A stretch of 21,316 nucleotides of DNA, taken from assembly GCA_013695565.1 (NCBI GenBank), contig JACDAG010000891.1, forward strand, positions 1 through 21,316, written 5' to 3'. The position numbers were made by a program, and so were the translations under genes. The notes under the pieces are model-generated. The model worked only from the letters and a program-made list of their open reading frames with translations. It did not search any database and was not told the origin of the DNA. Shown here in pieces: positions 15,294 through 21,316 of the stretch. Position 1 is the stretch's first letter. Each line of letters opens with the position of its first letter. Origin of the DNA: Bradyrhizobium sp. Lineage in GTDB: Bacteria; Pseudomonadota; Alphaproteobacteria; Rhizobiales; Xanthobacteraceae.

Positions 15294-15317
15294 ACTTGCT
15301 TACAAATATTTGCAAGT
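15294..15317. promoter_or_regulatory. Possible operator: ACTTGC-N12-GCAAGT
   Basis: A perfect 6-bp inverted repeat separated by 12 AT-rich bases (TTACAAATATTT) lies between the SDR and the amidotransferase, about 70 bp before the latter's ATG. Its size and symmetry fit a dimeric repressor site. No regulator gene is adjacent. Confidence 0.3.
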
Positions 15318-15386
15318 CCGCATGAACTCACCTGAAATTAATACTCACTTACGTATGATTTTGGTGAGAGGCGCTGAGCTACGTCG

Positions 15387-16187
15387 ATGTCGTTCCGGTC
15401 GAGCAAAAATGGCGAAAACGTCCTGCCCTTTCCGGGCCGAAGGGCGTTGGCGGCTGCGCCGACCCAAAAATCCCTGCTGCCGGTCCTGATCGTCCTGCAC
15501 CAGGAGAGCTCGACGCCGGGCCGGGTCGGCAACGCGCTGCGCGCGCTCGGGCACACCCTGGACCTCCGTCGCCCGCGGTTTGGCGACCCCCTGCCGGAAA
15601 CGCTGGATCTGCACGCCGGAGCCGTGATCTTTGGCGGCCCGATGAGCGCCAATGATAGCGATGATTACGTGCGCCGGGAGATCGACTGGATCGAGATCCC
15701 CTTGCGGGAACAGCGACCGTTCCTCGGTATTTGCCTGGGCGCGCAGATGCTTGCCAAACAGCTCGGCGCGCCGGTAGCGCCCCATCCCGAAGGCCACACC
15801 CAGATCGGCTATTACCCGATTCACCCGACCGAAGCCGGCCACGCGGTGTGCCCGAACTGGCCGGATCACGTCTACCACTGGCACCGCGAGGGCTTCGAAC
15901 TGCCTGCGGGCGCCGAGTTGCTGGCGGAGGGCGACGATTTTCCGGTGCAGGCGTTCCAGTGCGGCCATGCTTTCGGCTTCCAGTTTCACCCCGACGTGAC
16001 CTACGCGATGATGCATCGCTGGACCACGCGTTGCGGGATAGTGGAATCGCCCGGGGCGCGGGCATTGCATTCGCACTTTGCCGATCGCGCGGTGCATGAC
16101 GTGTGTGAGCGCGCGTGGCTGAAGCAATTCATCGACGGCTGGCTCAAGCGCATGCCGATGTCGATCATGTCGGAAGCCGCGGAATAG
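15387..16187 (+). CDS. Class I glutamine amidotransferase-like protein
   Basis: 266 residues, a stand-alone amidotransferase domain similar to the N-terminal half of GMP synthase (COG0518). The nucleophile is C116 in GICLGAQ and the histidine is H201 in FQFHPD. The third triad position is Asp203 where Glu is usual. The oxyanion-loop segment FGGPMS (82-87) and the 'VYHWHREGFELP' segment (162-173) fit the family. Such proteins hydrolyse glutamine or act on gamma-glutamyl compounds; the acceptor here is unknown. The N-terminal 30 residues are poorly conserved-looking, and the start at 15387 lacks a clear ribosome binding site (GAGAGG is 16 bases away). The true start could therefore be downstream at a non-ATG codon. 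Confidence 0.83.
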   Translation: MSFRSSKNGENVLPFPGRRALAAAPTQKSLLPVLIVLHQESSTPGRVGNALRALGHTLDLRRPRFGDPLPETLDLHAGAVIFGGPMSANDSDDYVRREIDWIEIPLREQRPFLGICLGAQMLAKQLGAPVAPHPEGHTQIGYYPIHPTEAGHAVCPNWPDHVYHWHREGFELPAGAELLAEGDDFPVQAFQCGHAFGFQFHPDVTYAMMHRWTTRCGIVESPGARALHSHFADRAVHDVCERAWLKQFIDGWLKRMPMSIMSEAAE

Positions 16188-16289
16188 CCGCCACGCGGAA
16201 TTTGTTCGCGTCTCCGAACGCCTTTCAAAATCGTCAGATGTGATAGTGTCGCTTCCAGAAGTCTGGGTAACAGACGATGGGAGGTTGCG

Positions 16290-17099
16290 ATGGACTATCA
16301 GCATATTCTCTATGGGGTCAGCGACAAGATCGCGACCATCACGCTCAATCGGCCGGACCGCATGAACGCATGGACCGCGATCATGGAACGCGACGTGCGT
16401 CATGCGATGGAAAGCGCTGCCGCCGACGACAATGTGCGCGTCATCGTGCTGACCGGCGCAGGGCGCGGGTTCTGCGCCGGCGCCGACATGGAAGGGTTGA
16501 AGGGCATCGATCCCAACGAGGTCAGGCGCGGCGAGAATACGCCGTTCGACATGAACCGTCGCGCCGACTGGCAGACGCGCTACGCTTATTATCCGGCGAT
16601 TCCAAAACCCGTGATCGGCATGCTGAACGGAGCTACCGCCGGCATTGGCCTGGTGCATGCGCTGTATTGCGATCTCCGTTTCGCGGCCGATAACACCGTG
16701 TTCACCACCGCGTTTTCGCGCCGCGGGCTGATTGCCGAACATGGCATCAGCTGGATGCTGCCGCGGATCGTCGGCCACGCCAACGCGCTCGATTTGCTGA
16801 TGTCGTCGCGGCGCGTGTCGAGTGAGGAAGCGTTGCGCATCGGGCTCGTCAACCGGCTCTATCCGCCGGACCAGCTGCGCGAGCAGACCTATGCCTATGC
16901 GCGCGATCTCGCCGATTTCGTTTCGCCGAGCGCCATCTCGGTAATCAAGCGCCAGGTCTACGACGTGCCATTCCAGACGCTGGCCGAAGCCACCATCGAC
17001 GCCAACCGGGAAATGCAGATCGCGCTCAAGGGCAGCGATTTCAAGGAGGGCGTGGCGAGCTTCATGGAGAAGCGGCCGCCGCGGTTTACGGGGAAGTGA
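16290..17099 (+). CDS. Enoyl-CoA hydratase/isomerase family protein
   Basis: 269 residues, crotonase fold, single domain, cytosolic. The first oxyanion-hole segment GAGRGFCAGADM (56-67) and the second, NGATAGIG (113-120), are both clear. The usual glutamate after the second (as in GCELAM of hydratases) is absent; the segment reads LVHALYCD. E150 in 'LIAEHG' occupies the position where many crotonases have their other catalytic acid. Hydration of an enoyl-CoA is thus plausible but isomerase or hydrolase activity is possible. GGGAGG at 16279-16284 strongly supports the ATG. The preceding 102 bp holds only a small inverted repeat (GTCTG/CAGAC, 16261-16275). Confidence 0.88.
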   Translation: MDYQHILYGVSDKIATITLNRPDRMNAWTAIMERDVRHAMESAAADDNVRVIVLTGAGRGFCAGADMEGLKGIDPNEVRRGENTPFDMNRRADWQTRYAYYPAIPKPVIGMLNGATAGIGLVHALYCDLRFAADNTVFTTAFSRRGLIAEHGISWMLPRIVGHANALDLLMSSRRVSSEEALRIGLVNRLYPPDQLREQTYAYARDLADFVSPSAISVIKRQVYDVPFQTLAEATIDANREMQIALKGSDFKEGVASFMEKRPPRFTGK

Positions 17100-17159
17100 G
17101 GGGAAGATTGGATTGAGACTTGCCCAGGCCCGTCTTCGCCCTTCGGGCTACGCCGAGGC

Positions 17160-17232
17160 AGCCTTCGCTTGCTTCGCTACGATAGGGCACGGGTTGGCTT
17201 GCCCAGCCGTAGCTTGCGAAGCAAGCGAAGGC

Positions 17233-17233
<1 letters not shown>
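17160..17233. repeat. 18-bp inverted repeat abutting the tRNA-Ala 3' end
   Basis: AGCCTTCGCTTGCTTCGC (17160-17177) is matched perfectly in inverted orientation at 17216-17233. TACG/CGTA adds four more pairs after a 4-base bulge. The right arm ends on the first base complementary to the CCA end of tRNA-Ala. A GGCCCG...CGGGC hairpin lies just to its left. It resembles a dispersed palindromic repeat; it lacks a U-tract on the tRNA strand. Confidence 0.85.
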
Positions 17234-17308
<75 letters not shown>

Positions 17309-17354
17309 ATCGCGGTCGCCCAAACTGAGAACGGGCGGCCGACAATCGGCGCCA

Positions 17355-17382
17355 TTTACAGTCCGGCCCAAGGGCAAGTCAA
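17355..17382 (-). promoter_or_regulatory. Probable promoter of tRNA-Ala
   Basis: On the minus strand TTGACT (17382-17377) and TGTAAA (17360-17355) are 16 bp apart. The expected start is about 40 bp before the mature tRNA, the usual layout for a housekeeping-sigma tRNA promoter. Confidence 0.6.
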
Positions 17383-17458
17383 GAACGGTTAAAGCGCCGA
17401 TTTTGGCGTCATTTTGCCGGGAACTTCCCTTGTTTGCGGGGGGATGAACCGATATCTA

Positions 17459-17476
17459 GCAGGTTACCCCACCTGC
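17459..17476. promoter_or_regulatory. Inverted repeat GCAGGT-N6-ACCTGC before yggT
   Basis: A perfect 6-bp inverted repeat with a 6-base spacer ends 14 bp before the yggT ATG. It could be a regulator site or a hairpin in the 5' leader covering the ribosome binding region, which otherwise shows no purine-rich motif. Confidence 0.3.
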
Positions 17477-17490
17477 GAGCCCCCACCATC

Positions 17491-17781
17491 ATGCGCGCTG
17501 TCCTCGACATCATCTCCATCGTCCTCGACCTCTATATCTGGCTGTTGATCGCCTCCGCCATCCTGTCCTGGCTGATCGCCTTCAACGTCGTGAACACGCG
17601 GAACCAGTTCGTGTCGGCGGTGGCCGAGTTCCTGTACCGGATCACCGAACCGGTGCTCGCTCCGATTCGGAGGATCATGCCCAATCTGGGTGGGCTCGAC
17701 ATCTCGCCGATCATCCTGATCCTGATCATCATGTTCATCCAGCGGGTGATCGCCTACTACATCTATCCCAACGTCATCTGA
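17491..17781 (+). CDS. yggT: YggT family integral membrane protein
   Basis: 96 residues with two hydrophobic blocks (about 6-30 and 68-91) separated by the conserved 'EFLYRITEPVLAPIRRIMPNLGGLDISP' region, the YggT hallmark (PF02325). The family is linked to osmotic-shock tolerance and chloroplast cytochrome b6 assembly (CCB3), but its bacterial job is unclear. The ATG at 17491 gives the standard start; the upstream extension to 17434 lacks family similarity. It heads a yggT-yggU-folD run, with yggU starting 30 bp after its stop. Confidence 0.93.
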   Translation: MRAVLDIISIVLDLYIWLLIASAILSWLIAFNVVNTRNQFVSAVAEFLYRITEPVLAPIRRIMPNLGGLDISPIILILIIMFIQRVIAYYIYPNVI

Positions 17782-17811
17782 TCGAGGGCGCCGGTAATCG
17801 ATGGATGCCAG

Positions 17812-18141
17812 ATGGATCCTTGGCGTTACTCCTCCGAGGGCATCAGCGTGGCGCTGCGGGTCACGCCGCGGGGCGGCCGCGACGACATCGACGGAATTGA
17901 AACGCTCGCCAACGGGCGTGCCGTGGTCAAGGTGCGGGTCCGCGCCATCGCCGAGGGCGGCGAGGCCAACCGCGCGGTCACGGAACTGATGGCAAAAGCG
18001 CTCGGCGTGCCCAAGGCGAGGGTGAAGATCCTGTCGGGCACGACATCGCGCCTCAAGCAGGTCGCCGTCGGCGGTGATCCCAAATCGCTCGGCGATGCCT
18101 TGCGCAAGCTGACCGCAGTCAAATCACAACCAAAGGATTGA
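17812..18141 (+). CDS. yggU: YggU/DUF167 family protein
   Basis: 109 residues. The DUF167 fold (PF02594) is recognised from 'VALRVTPRGGRDDIDG' (13-28), 'VKVRVRAIAEGGEANRAV' (39-56) and 'VKILSGTTSRLKQVAV' (71-86). The EGGEAN segment and the SG-TSR-K segment are the family's most conserved parts. Its molecular role is unknown; the gene is commonly found beside yggT, as here. The folD start lies one base after the stop, so the two are probably translationally coupled. Confidence 0.93.
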   Translation: MDPWRYSSEGISVALRVTPRGGRDDIDGIETLANGRAVVKVRVRAIAEGGEANRAVTELMAKALGVPKARVKILSGTTSRLKQVAVGGDPKSLGDALRKLTAVKSQPKD

Positions 18142-18142
18142 G

Positions 18143-19027
18143 ATGACCGCCCGCATCATCGATGGAAAAGTGATTGCATCAGAGCTTCGCGCCCGTGTTG
18201 CCGGGGAGGTCGCGCGGATCAAGAATGAGAGCGGCCTGACGCCTGGTCTGGCGGTCGTGCTGGTCGGCAGCGACCCGGCGAGCCAGGTCTATGTCCGCAG
18301 CAAGCACAAGCAGACCCAGGAAGCCGGCATGGCGTCTTTCGAGCATGTGCTGCCCGAAGACGTCGCGCAGGCGGATCTGCTGGCGCTGATCGGACAGCTC
18401 AACCGCGATCCCGCGGTGCACGGCATTCTCGTGCAATTGCCGCTGCCGAAATCGCTGCATACCGAAACCGTCATCAACGCGATCGATCCGGCCAAGGATG
18501 TCGACGGGCTGCATCCGAGCAATGCCGGGCGCCTCGCCGGCGGCTTTGCCGCGCTGTCGCCATGCACGCCGCTCGGCTGCATCATCCTGACCAGGAGCGT
18601 GCACGCCTCGCTCGACGGCATGAATGCCATCGTCATCGGCCGCTCCAACCTGGTCGGCCGCCCCCTGGTGCAGTTGCTGCTCAATGAAAACGCCACGGTG
18701 ACGATCGCGCATTCGCGCTCGCGCGATCTGGCGCAATTATGCGCGCGCGCCGATCTGGTCTACGCCGCCGTCGGCAAGCCTGAAATGGTACGCGGCGACT
18801 GGATCAAGCCAGGCGCCACCGTGATCGACGTCGGTATCAATCGCCTGCCGGCCGCCGACGGCAAGACCCGGCTGGTCGGCGACGTCGCCTATGCCGAAGC
18901 GCTCAATGTCGCCGGCGCGATCACGCCGGTGCCGGGCGGCGTCGGGCAGATGACGGTGGCGTGCCTGCTGGTCAACACGCTGCGCGCGGCGTGTGGGATT
19001 CATGGATTGCCGAAACCGGCGGTGTAG
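18143..19027 (+). CDS. folD: Bifunctional methylene-THF dehydrogenase / methenyl-THF cyclohydrolase
   Basis: 294 residues, the full family length. FolD interconverts 5,10-methylene-, 5,10-methenyl- and 10-formyl-tetrahydrofolate in the cytosol, supplying one-carbon units for purines and formyl-methionine. Diagnostic features are the active-site YVRSK (Y50, K54), PLPKSL (100-105), KDVDGLHP with D121, the NADP-binding GRSNLVGRP (166-174) and the C-terminal PVPGGVGQMT motif. AAAGGA at about 18131-18136 precedes the ATG by six bases and overlaps the end of yggU. The stop is followed 7 bp later by a palindromic repeat that separates it from the convergent peptidase gene. Confidence 0.97.
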   Translation: MTARIIDGKVIASELRARVAGEVARIKNESGLTPGLAVVLVGSDPASQVYVRSKHKQTQEAGMASFEHVLPEDVAQADLLALIGQLNRDPAVHGILVQLPLPKSLHTETVINAIDPAKDVDGLHPSNAGRLAGGFAALSPCTPLGCIILTRSVHASLDGMNAIVIGRSNLVGRPLVQLLLNENATVTIAHSRSRDLAQLCARADLVYAAVGKPEMVRGDWIKPGATVIDVGINRLPAADGKTRLVGDVAYAEALNVAGAITPVPGGVGQMTVACLLVNTLRAACGIHGLPKPAV

Positions 19028-19033
19028 CGTTCT

Positions 19034-19135
19034 GTCATTCCGGGGCGATGCGAAGCATCGAACCCGGAATCTCGAGATTCCCCGGTGCGCAATTGCGCAC
19101 CTGAGGTCTGGTCCTTCGGACCATCCCGGAATGAC
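19034..19135. repeat. 102-bp palindromic intergenic repeat, copy 2
   Basis: Same length and order of palindromes as copy 1 at 7182-7283. The first hairpin here is CGATGC-GAA-GCATCG instead of CGACAC-GAA-GTGTCG: two bases change on each arm and pairing is kept. Otherwise I see only one further difference (CTGAGG for CTGCGG). It lies between the convergent folD and M20 peptidase genes. Confidence 0.93.
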
Positions 19136-19145
19136 GGCCACGCCG

Positions 19146-20627
19146 TCACCCCGCCGCGTTCTCAATCAGCCGCCGGTAGAACCGGATCATATCGGCATAG
19201 CCGTCGATGCTGAGGCGCTCGTTGGTGCCGTGGAATCGCTTCAAATCGTCCGAATTGGCGCGCACCGGCGAGAAGCGGAAAATCTTGTCGGTGATCCCGA
19301 CATAATGGCGCGAATCGGTCGCGCCCACCATCAGTCCGGGGGTCACGATCACGTCCGGAAAAATCTCGCGGATGGTGCGGCTGAACATCTGGAATGACGG
19401 GCTCGCGGTGTCCGTCACGGGTGGCGGGTCGGTGTTGCGGGGGAACGTTTTGATTGAAATGCGATCGTTGCGGATCGTGCTGCGGACATGATCGGAGACG
19501 CTGGCCAGGGTCTCGCCGGGGATCAGGCGGAAGTTGACGCTGGCCTCGGCATTGCCGGGCAACACATTGTCCTTGTCGCCGGCATTGAAGATCGTCAGCG
19601 CCGTGGTGGTGCGCACCGTCGCTTCGGTAGGCCCGCTCTTTTCGAATTCGCGCAGCAATAGCGGCTTGAACAGCCAGAGATTCGACAGCACGACGCGGTT
19701 GAAGCCGCTCATCTCGGGCGCCAGCGTGTCGAACATTTCGGCGACGGTGCCGCGGATATGCATCGGCAGGCGGTGGTCTTCCAGCCGCGTCAGCGCCGCA
19801 CTCAGCATGCCGATCGCGGTGTCGCGCGGCGGCATCGAGGAATGCCCGGGCGTTGCCTGGGCGTTCAGCACCAGCGTGGCGTAGCCTTTTTCGGCAACTC
19901 CGATCAGCGCCGCCGGTTTATCGAGGCCTTTCATGATGCCTTCGGTGATCAGAAGCCCCTCGTCGACCACGAAGTCGAGGCGGACACCCCGCGAGGCCAA
20001 CAGCGCCGCCATGCCTTTGGCGCCGAAGGTGCCGGCGGTTTCCTCGTCATGGCCGAACGCAAAATAGATCGTCCGCTTCGGTTTGAACCCGGCCTTGGTC
20101 ATCGCCTCGGCGGCCTCCAGCATCGAATAGAGGTTGCCCTTGTCGTCCCAGGAGCCGCGGCCCCAGATGAAGCCATCGGCGATGACGCCGTCATAGGGTG
20201 GTTGCTGCCAGTCCTTTTCGGTACTGGGCGCGACCGGCACCACGTCCTGATGCGCTAGCAGCGCGATCGGCTGCGCTTTGGGGTCCGACCCCTCCCACGT
20301 GTAGAGCAGACTGTATTGCCCGACGATCTCGCGCCTGGCCACGGCGTGAAATGCTGGAAAGCTCTGTGCGATATGCGCCTGCATGCCGCGCAACGCGTCG
20401 GCGTGCTGGTCGGGGTTTTCGTAGCTGGAGATGGTGCGGAAGCGGATCGCTTCGCCGAGGCGCGCCGCTGCAGACGGCGTATCGACCGCCACGCGCGGCA
20501 CGGCAGCCACCTGGATTTGCCGCGACCCATGCGTGACGACGTTGAACGCCAGCACGCCGGCCAGGATCATGATCGCCGCGATCAGGATCAATGCGAGGTT
20601 ACGGACGATCCTGATCAGCCGGCGCAT
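19146..20627 (-). CDS. M20-family metallopeptidase, membrane-anchored (PM20D1/carboxypeptidase S-like)
   Basis: 493 residues. An N-terminal membrane segment (about 9-31) exposes a di-zinc M20 peptidase domain. Seen: the LLAHQDVVP motif with H126 and D128, GRGSWDDKG with bridging D161, the catalytic and metal EE pair (E195, E196) in GHDEETAG, a downstream VVDEG acid, a dimerisation or lid-domain segment with HSS, and the C-terminal TDSRHY histidine. The length and N-terminal anchor match the PM20D1/carboxypeptidase S branch, which hydrolyses N-acyl or peptide bonds at a free carboxyl end. The natural substrate is unknown. It is read in the same direction as ppa upstream but is separated from it by a palindromic repeat. 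Confidence 0.9.
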   Translation of the reverse strand: MRRLIRIVRNLALILIAAIMILAGVLAFNVVTHGSRQIQVAAVPRVAVDTPSAAARLGEAIRFRTISSYENPDQHADALRGMQAHIAQSFPAFHAVARREIVGQYSLLYTWEGSDPKAQPIALLAHQDVVPVAPSTEKDWQQPPYDGVIADGFIWGRGSWDDKGNLYSMLEAAEAMTKAGFKPKRTIYFAFGHDEETAGTFGAKGMAALLASRGVRLDFVVDEGLLITEGIMKGLDKPAALIGVAEKGYATLVLNAQATPGHSSMPPRDTAIGMLSAALTRLEDHRLPMHIRGTVAEMFDTLAPEMSGFNRVVLSNLWLFKPLLLREFEKSGPTEATVRTTTALTIFNAGDKDNVLPGNAEASVNFRLIPGETLASVSDHVRSTIRNDRISIKTFPRNTDPPPVTDTASPSFQMFSRTIREIFPDVIVTPGLMVGATDSRHYVGITDKIFRFSPVRANSDDLKRFHGTNERLSIDGYADMIRFYRRLIENAAG

Positions 20628-20655
20628 GACAGGGCGTGCTCGTCGTTAGGTTTCT

Positions 20656-20748
20656 GTCATTCCGGGGCGCGTCGAAGACGCGAACCCGGAATCTAGAGAA
20701 AAGTCGCGCGAGATTCCGGGTTCGCGCTAACGCGTGCCCCGGAATGAC
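20656..20748. repeat. 93-bp palindromic intergenic repeat, copy 3 (long-hairpin form)
   Basis: Terminal repeats GTCATTCCGGGGC and GCCCCGGAATGAC are perfect over 13 bp. Inside, CGCGAACCCGGAATCT pairs perfectly over 16 bp with AGATTCCGGGTTCGCG, so the whole element can fold into one long imperfect hairpin. The variable small hairpin is CGCGTC-GAA-GACGCG. It shares the left ~40 bp with copies 1 and 2 but has a different right half. It ends 10 bp from the ppa stop. Confidence 0.93.
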
Positions 20749-20758
20749 GACTCTGTCG

Positions 20759-21289
20759 TCACTTCCCCTTCGCCCGCTCAATGCCTTCCATGATCAGCTT
20801 GTGGGCGTCGTCGGCGTCGCCCCAGCGCAGCACCTTGACCCATTTGCCGGGCTCGAGATCCTTGTAGTGCTCGAAGAAGTGCTGGATCTGCTGCAGCGTG
20901 ATGTCGGGAAGGTCGTTGTAGTTCTTCACCTTGTCGTAGCGCTGGGTCAGTTTCGACGACGGCACCGCGATGATCTTCTCGTCGCCGCCGGCTTCGTCTT
21001 CCATCAGCAGCACCCCGACCGGCCGCACGCTCATGACGGCGCCGGGAACGATCGCGCGGGTATTGGCGACCAGCACGTCGCAGGGGTCGCCGTCGCCCGA
21101 CAGCGTGTGCGGGATGAAGCCGTAATTGCCGGGATAGCGCATCGCCGTATAGAGGAAGCGGTCGACCACCAGCGTACCGGCGTCTTTGTCCATTTCATAT
21201 TTGATCGGCTCGCCGCCAACCGGCACTTCGATGATGACGTTGACGTCGTGCGGCGGGTTCTTGCCGATCGAGATCGCCTCGAGGCGCAT
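20759..21289 (-). CDS. ppa: Inorganic pyrophosphatase, family I
   Basis: 176 residues, the standard length for the hexameric bacterial enzyme. It hydrolyses pyrophosphate to phosphate in the cytosol and so pulls biosynthetic reactions forward. The signature DGDPCD (66-71) supplies the three metal-binding aspartates D66, D68 and D71. E21, K30, R44 and Y56 fit the other active-site positions, as does the later YNDLPD segment. The ATG at 21289 has GGAG eight bases upstream. The remaining 27 bases of the window are its leader. Confidence 0.97.
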   Translation of the reverse strand: MRLEAISIGKNPPHDVNVIIEVPVGGEPIKYEMDKDAGTLVVDRFLYTAMRYPGNYGFIPHTLSGDGDPCDVLVANTRAIVPGAVMSVRPVGVLLMEDEAGGDEKIIAVPSSKLTQRYDKVKNYNDLPDITLQQIQHFFEHYKDLEPGKWVKVLRWGDADDAHKLIMEGIERAKGK

Positions 21290-21316
21290 GGGGAAAGCTC
21301 CGGTTCGGGTCGGAGC

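Overview
This is ordinary GC-rich alphaproteobacterial chromosome, most likely Bradyrhizobium or a close relative (Nitrobacteraceae). The evidence is the hemD / mitofilin-like / hemY cluster, the yggT-yggU-folD and ppa neighbourhood, the two tRNAs reading G-ending codons, and palindromic intergenic repeats of the 'GTCATTCCGGGG...CCCCGGAATGAC' and 'GTCATTGCGAG...CTCGCAATGAC' kinds that I associate with this group. The genus is inferred, not demonstrated.

Layout. 1-3253: the 3' end of hemD, a Mic60/mitofilin-type membrane protein and HemY, read as one operon. 3350-3425: tRNA-Thr(CGT). 3467-4458 (minus): a coupled pair of unknown envelope proteins. 4696-5178 (plus): a secreted protein with a hexapeptide repeat, divergent from that pair. 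5268-6290 (minus): a NodB-type polysaccharide deacetylase. 6500-7172: two paralogous small secreted four-cysteine proteins. 7286-8974 (minus): an MFS exporter. 9125-13501 (plus): a Tat-exported lipase-like hydrolase, a cytochrome P450 and a class III nucleotide cyclase with an N-terminal cysteine motif. 13757-17099 (plus): a TerB-like protein, an SDR, a glutamine amidotransferase-like protein and an enoyl-CoA hydratase-like protein. 17233-17308 (minus): tRNA-Ala(CGC). 17491-19027 (plus): yggT, yggU and folD. 19146-21289 (minus): an M20 metallopeptidase and inorganic pyrophosphatase.

How parts fit together. hemD and hemY are tetrapyrrole genes, with the Mic60-like membrane-shaping protein between them. 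yggT-yggU-folD is a compact housekeeping run. The 3.4-7.2 kb stretch is the least understood part: five small secreted or membrane-anchored proteins surround one cell-envelope deacetylase. Two of their promoter regions each hold a perfect TGTGA-N6-TCACA palindrome, the consensus for CRP-family regulators. The window also encodes a nucleotide cyclase at 12089-13501, but nothing in the sequence ties it to those sites.

I see no CRISPR array, insertion sequence, prophage or clear defence system. The best candidates for something undescribed are the CRP-like-site genes for secreted proteins, the coupled unknown pair, and the hairpin repeat family whose copies show compensatory base changes.
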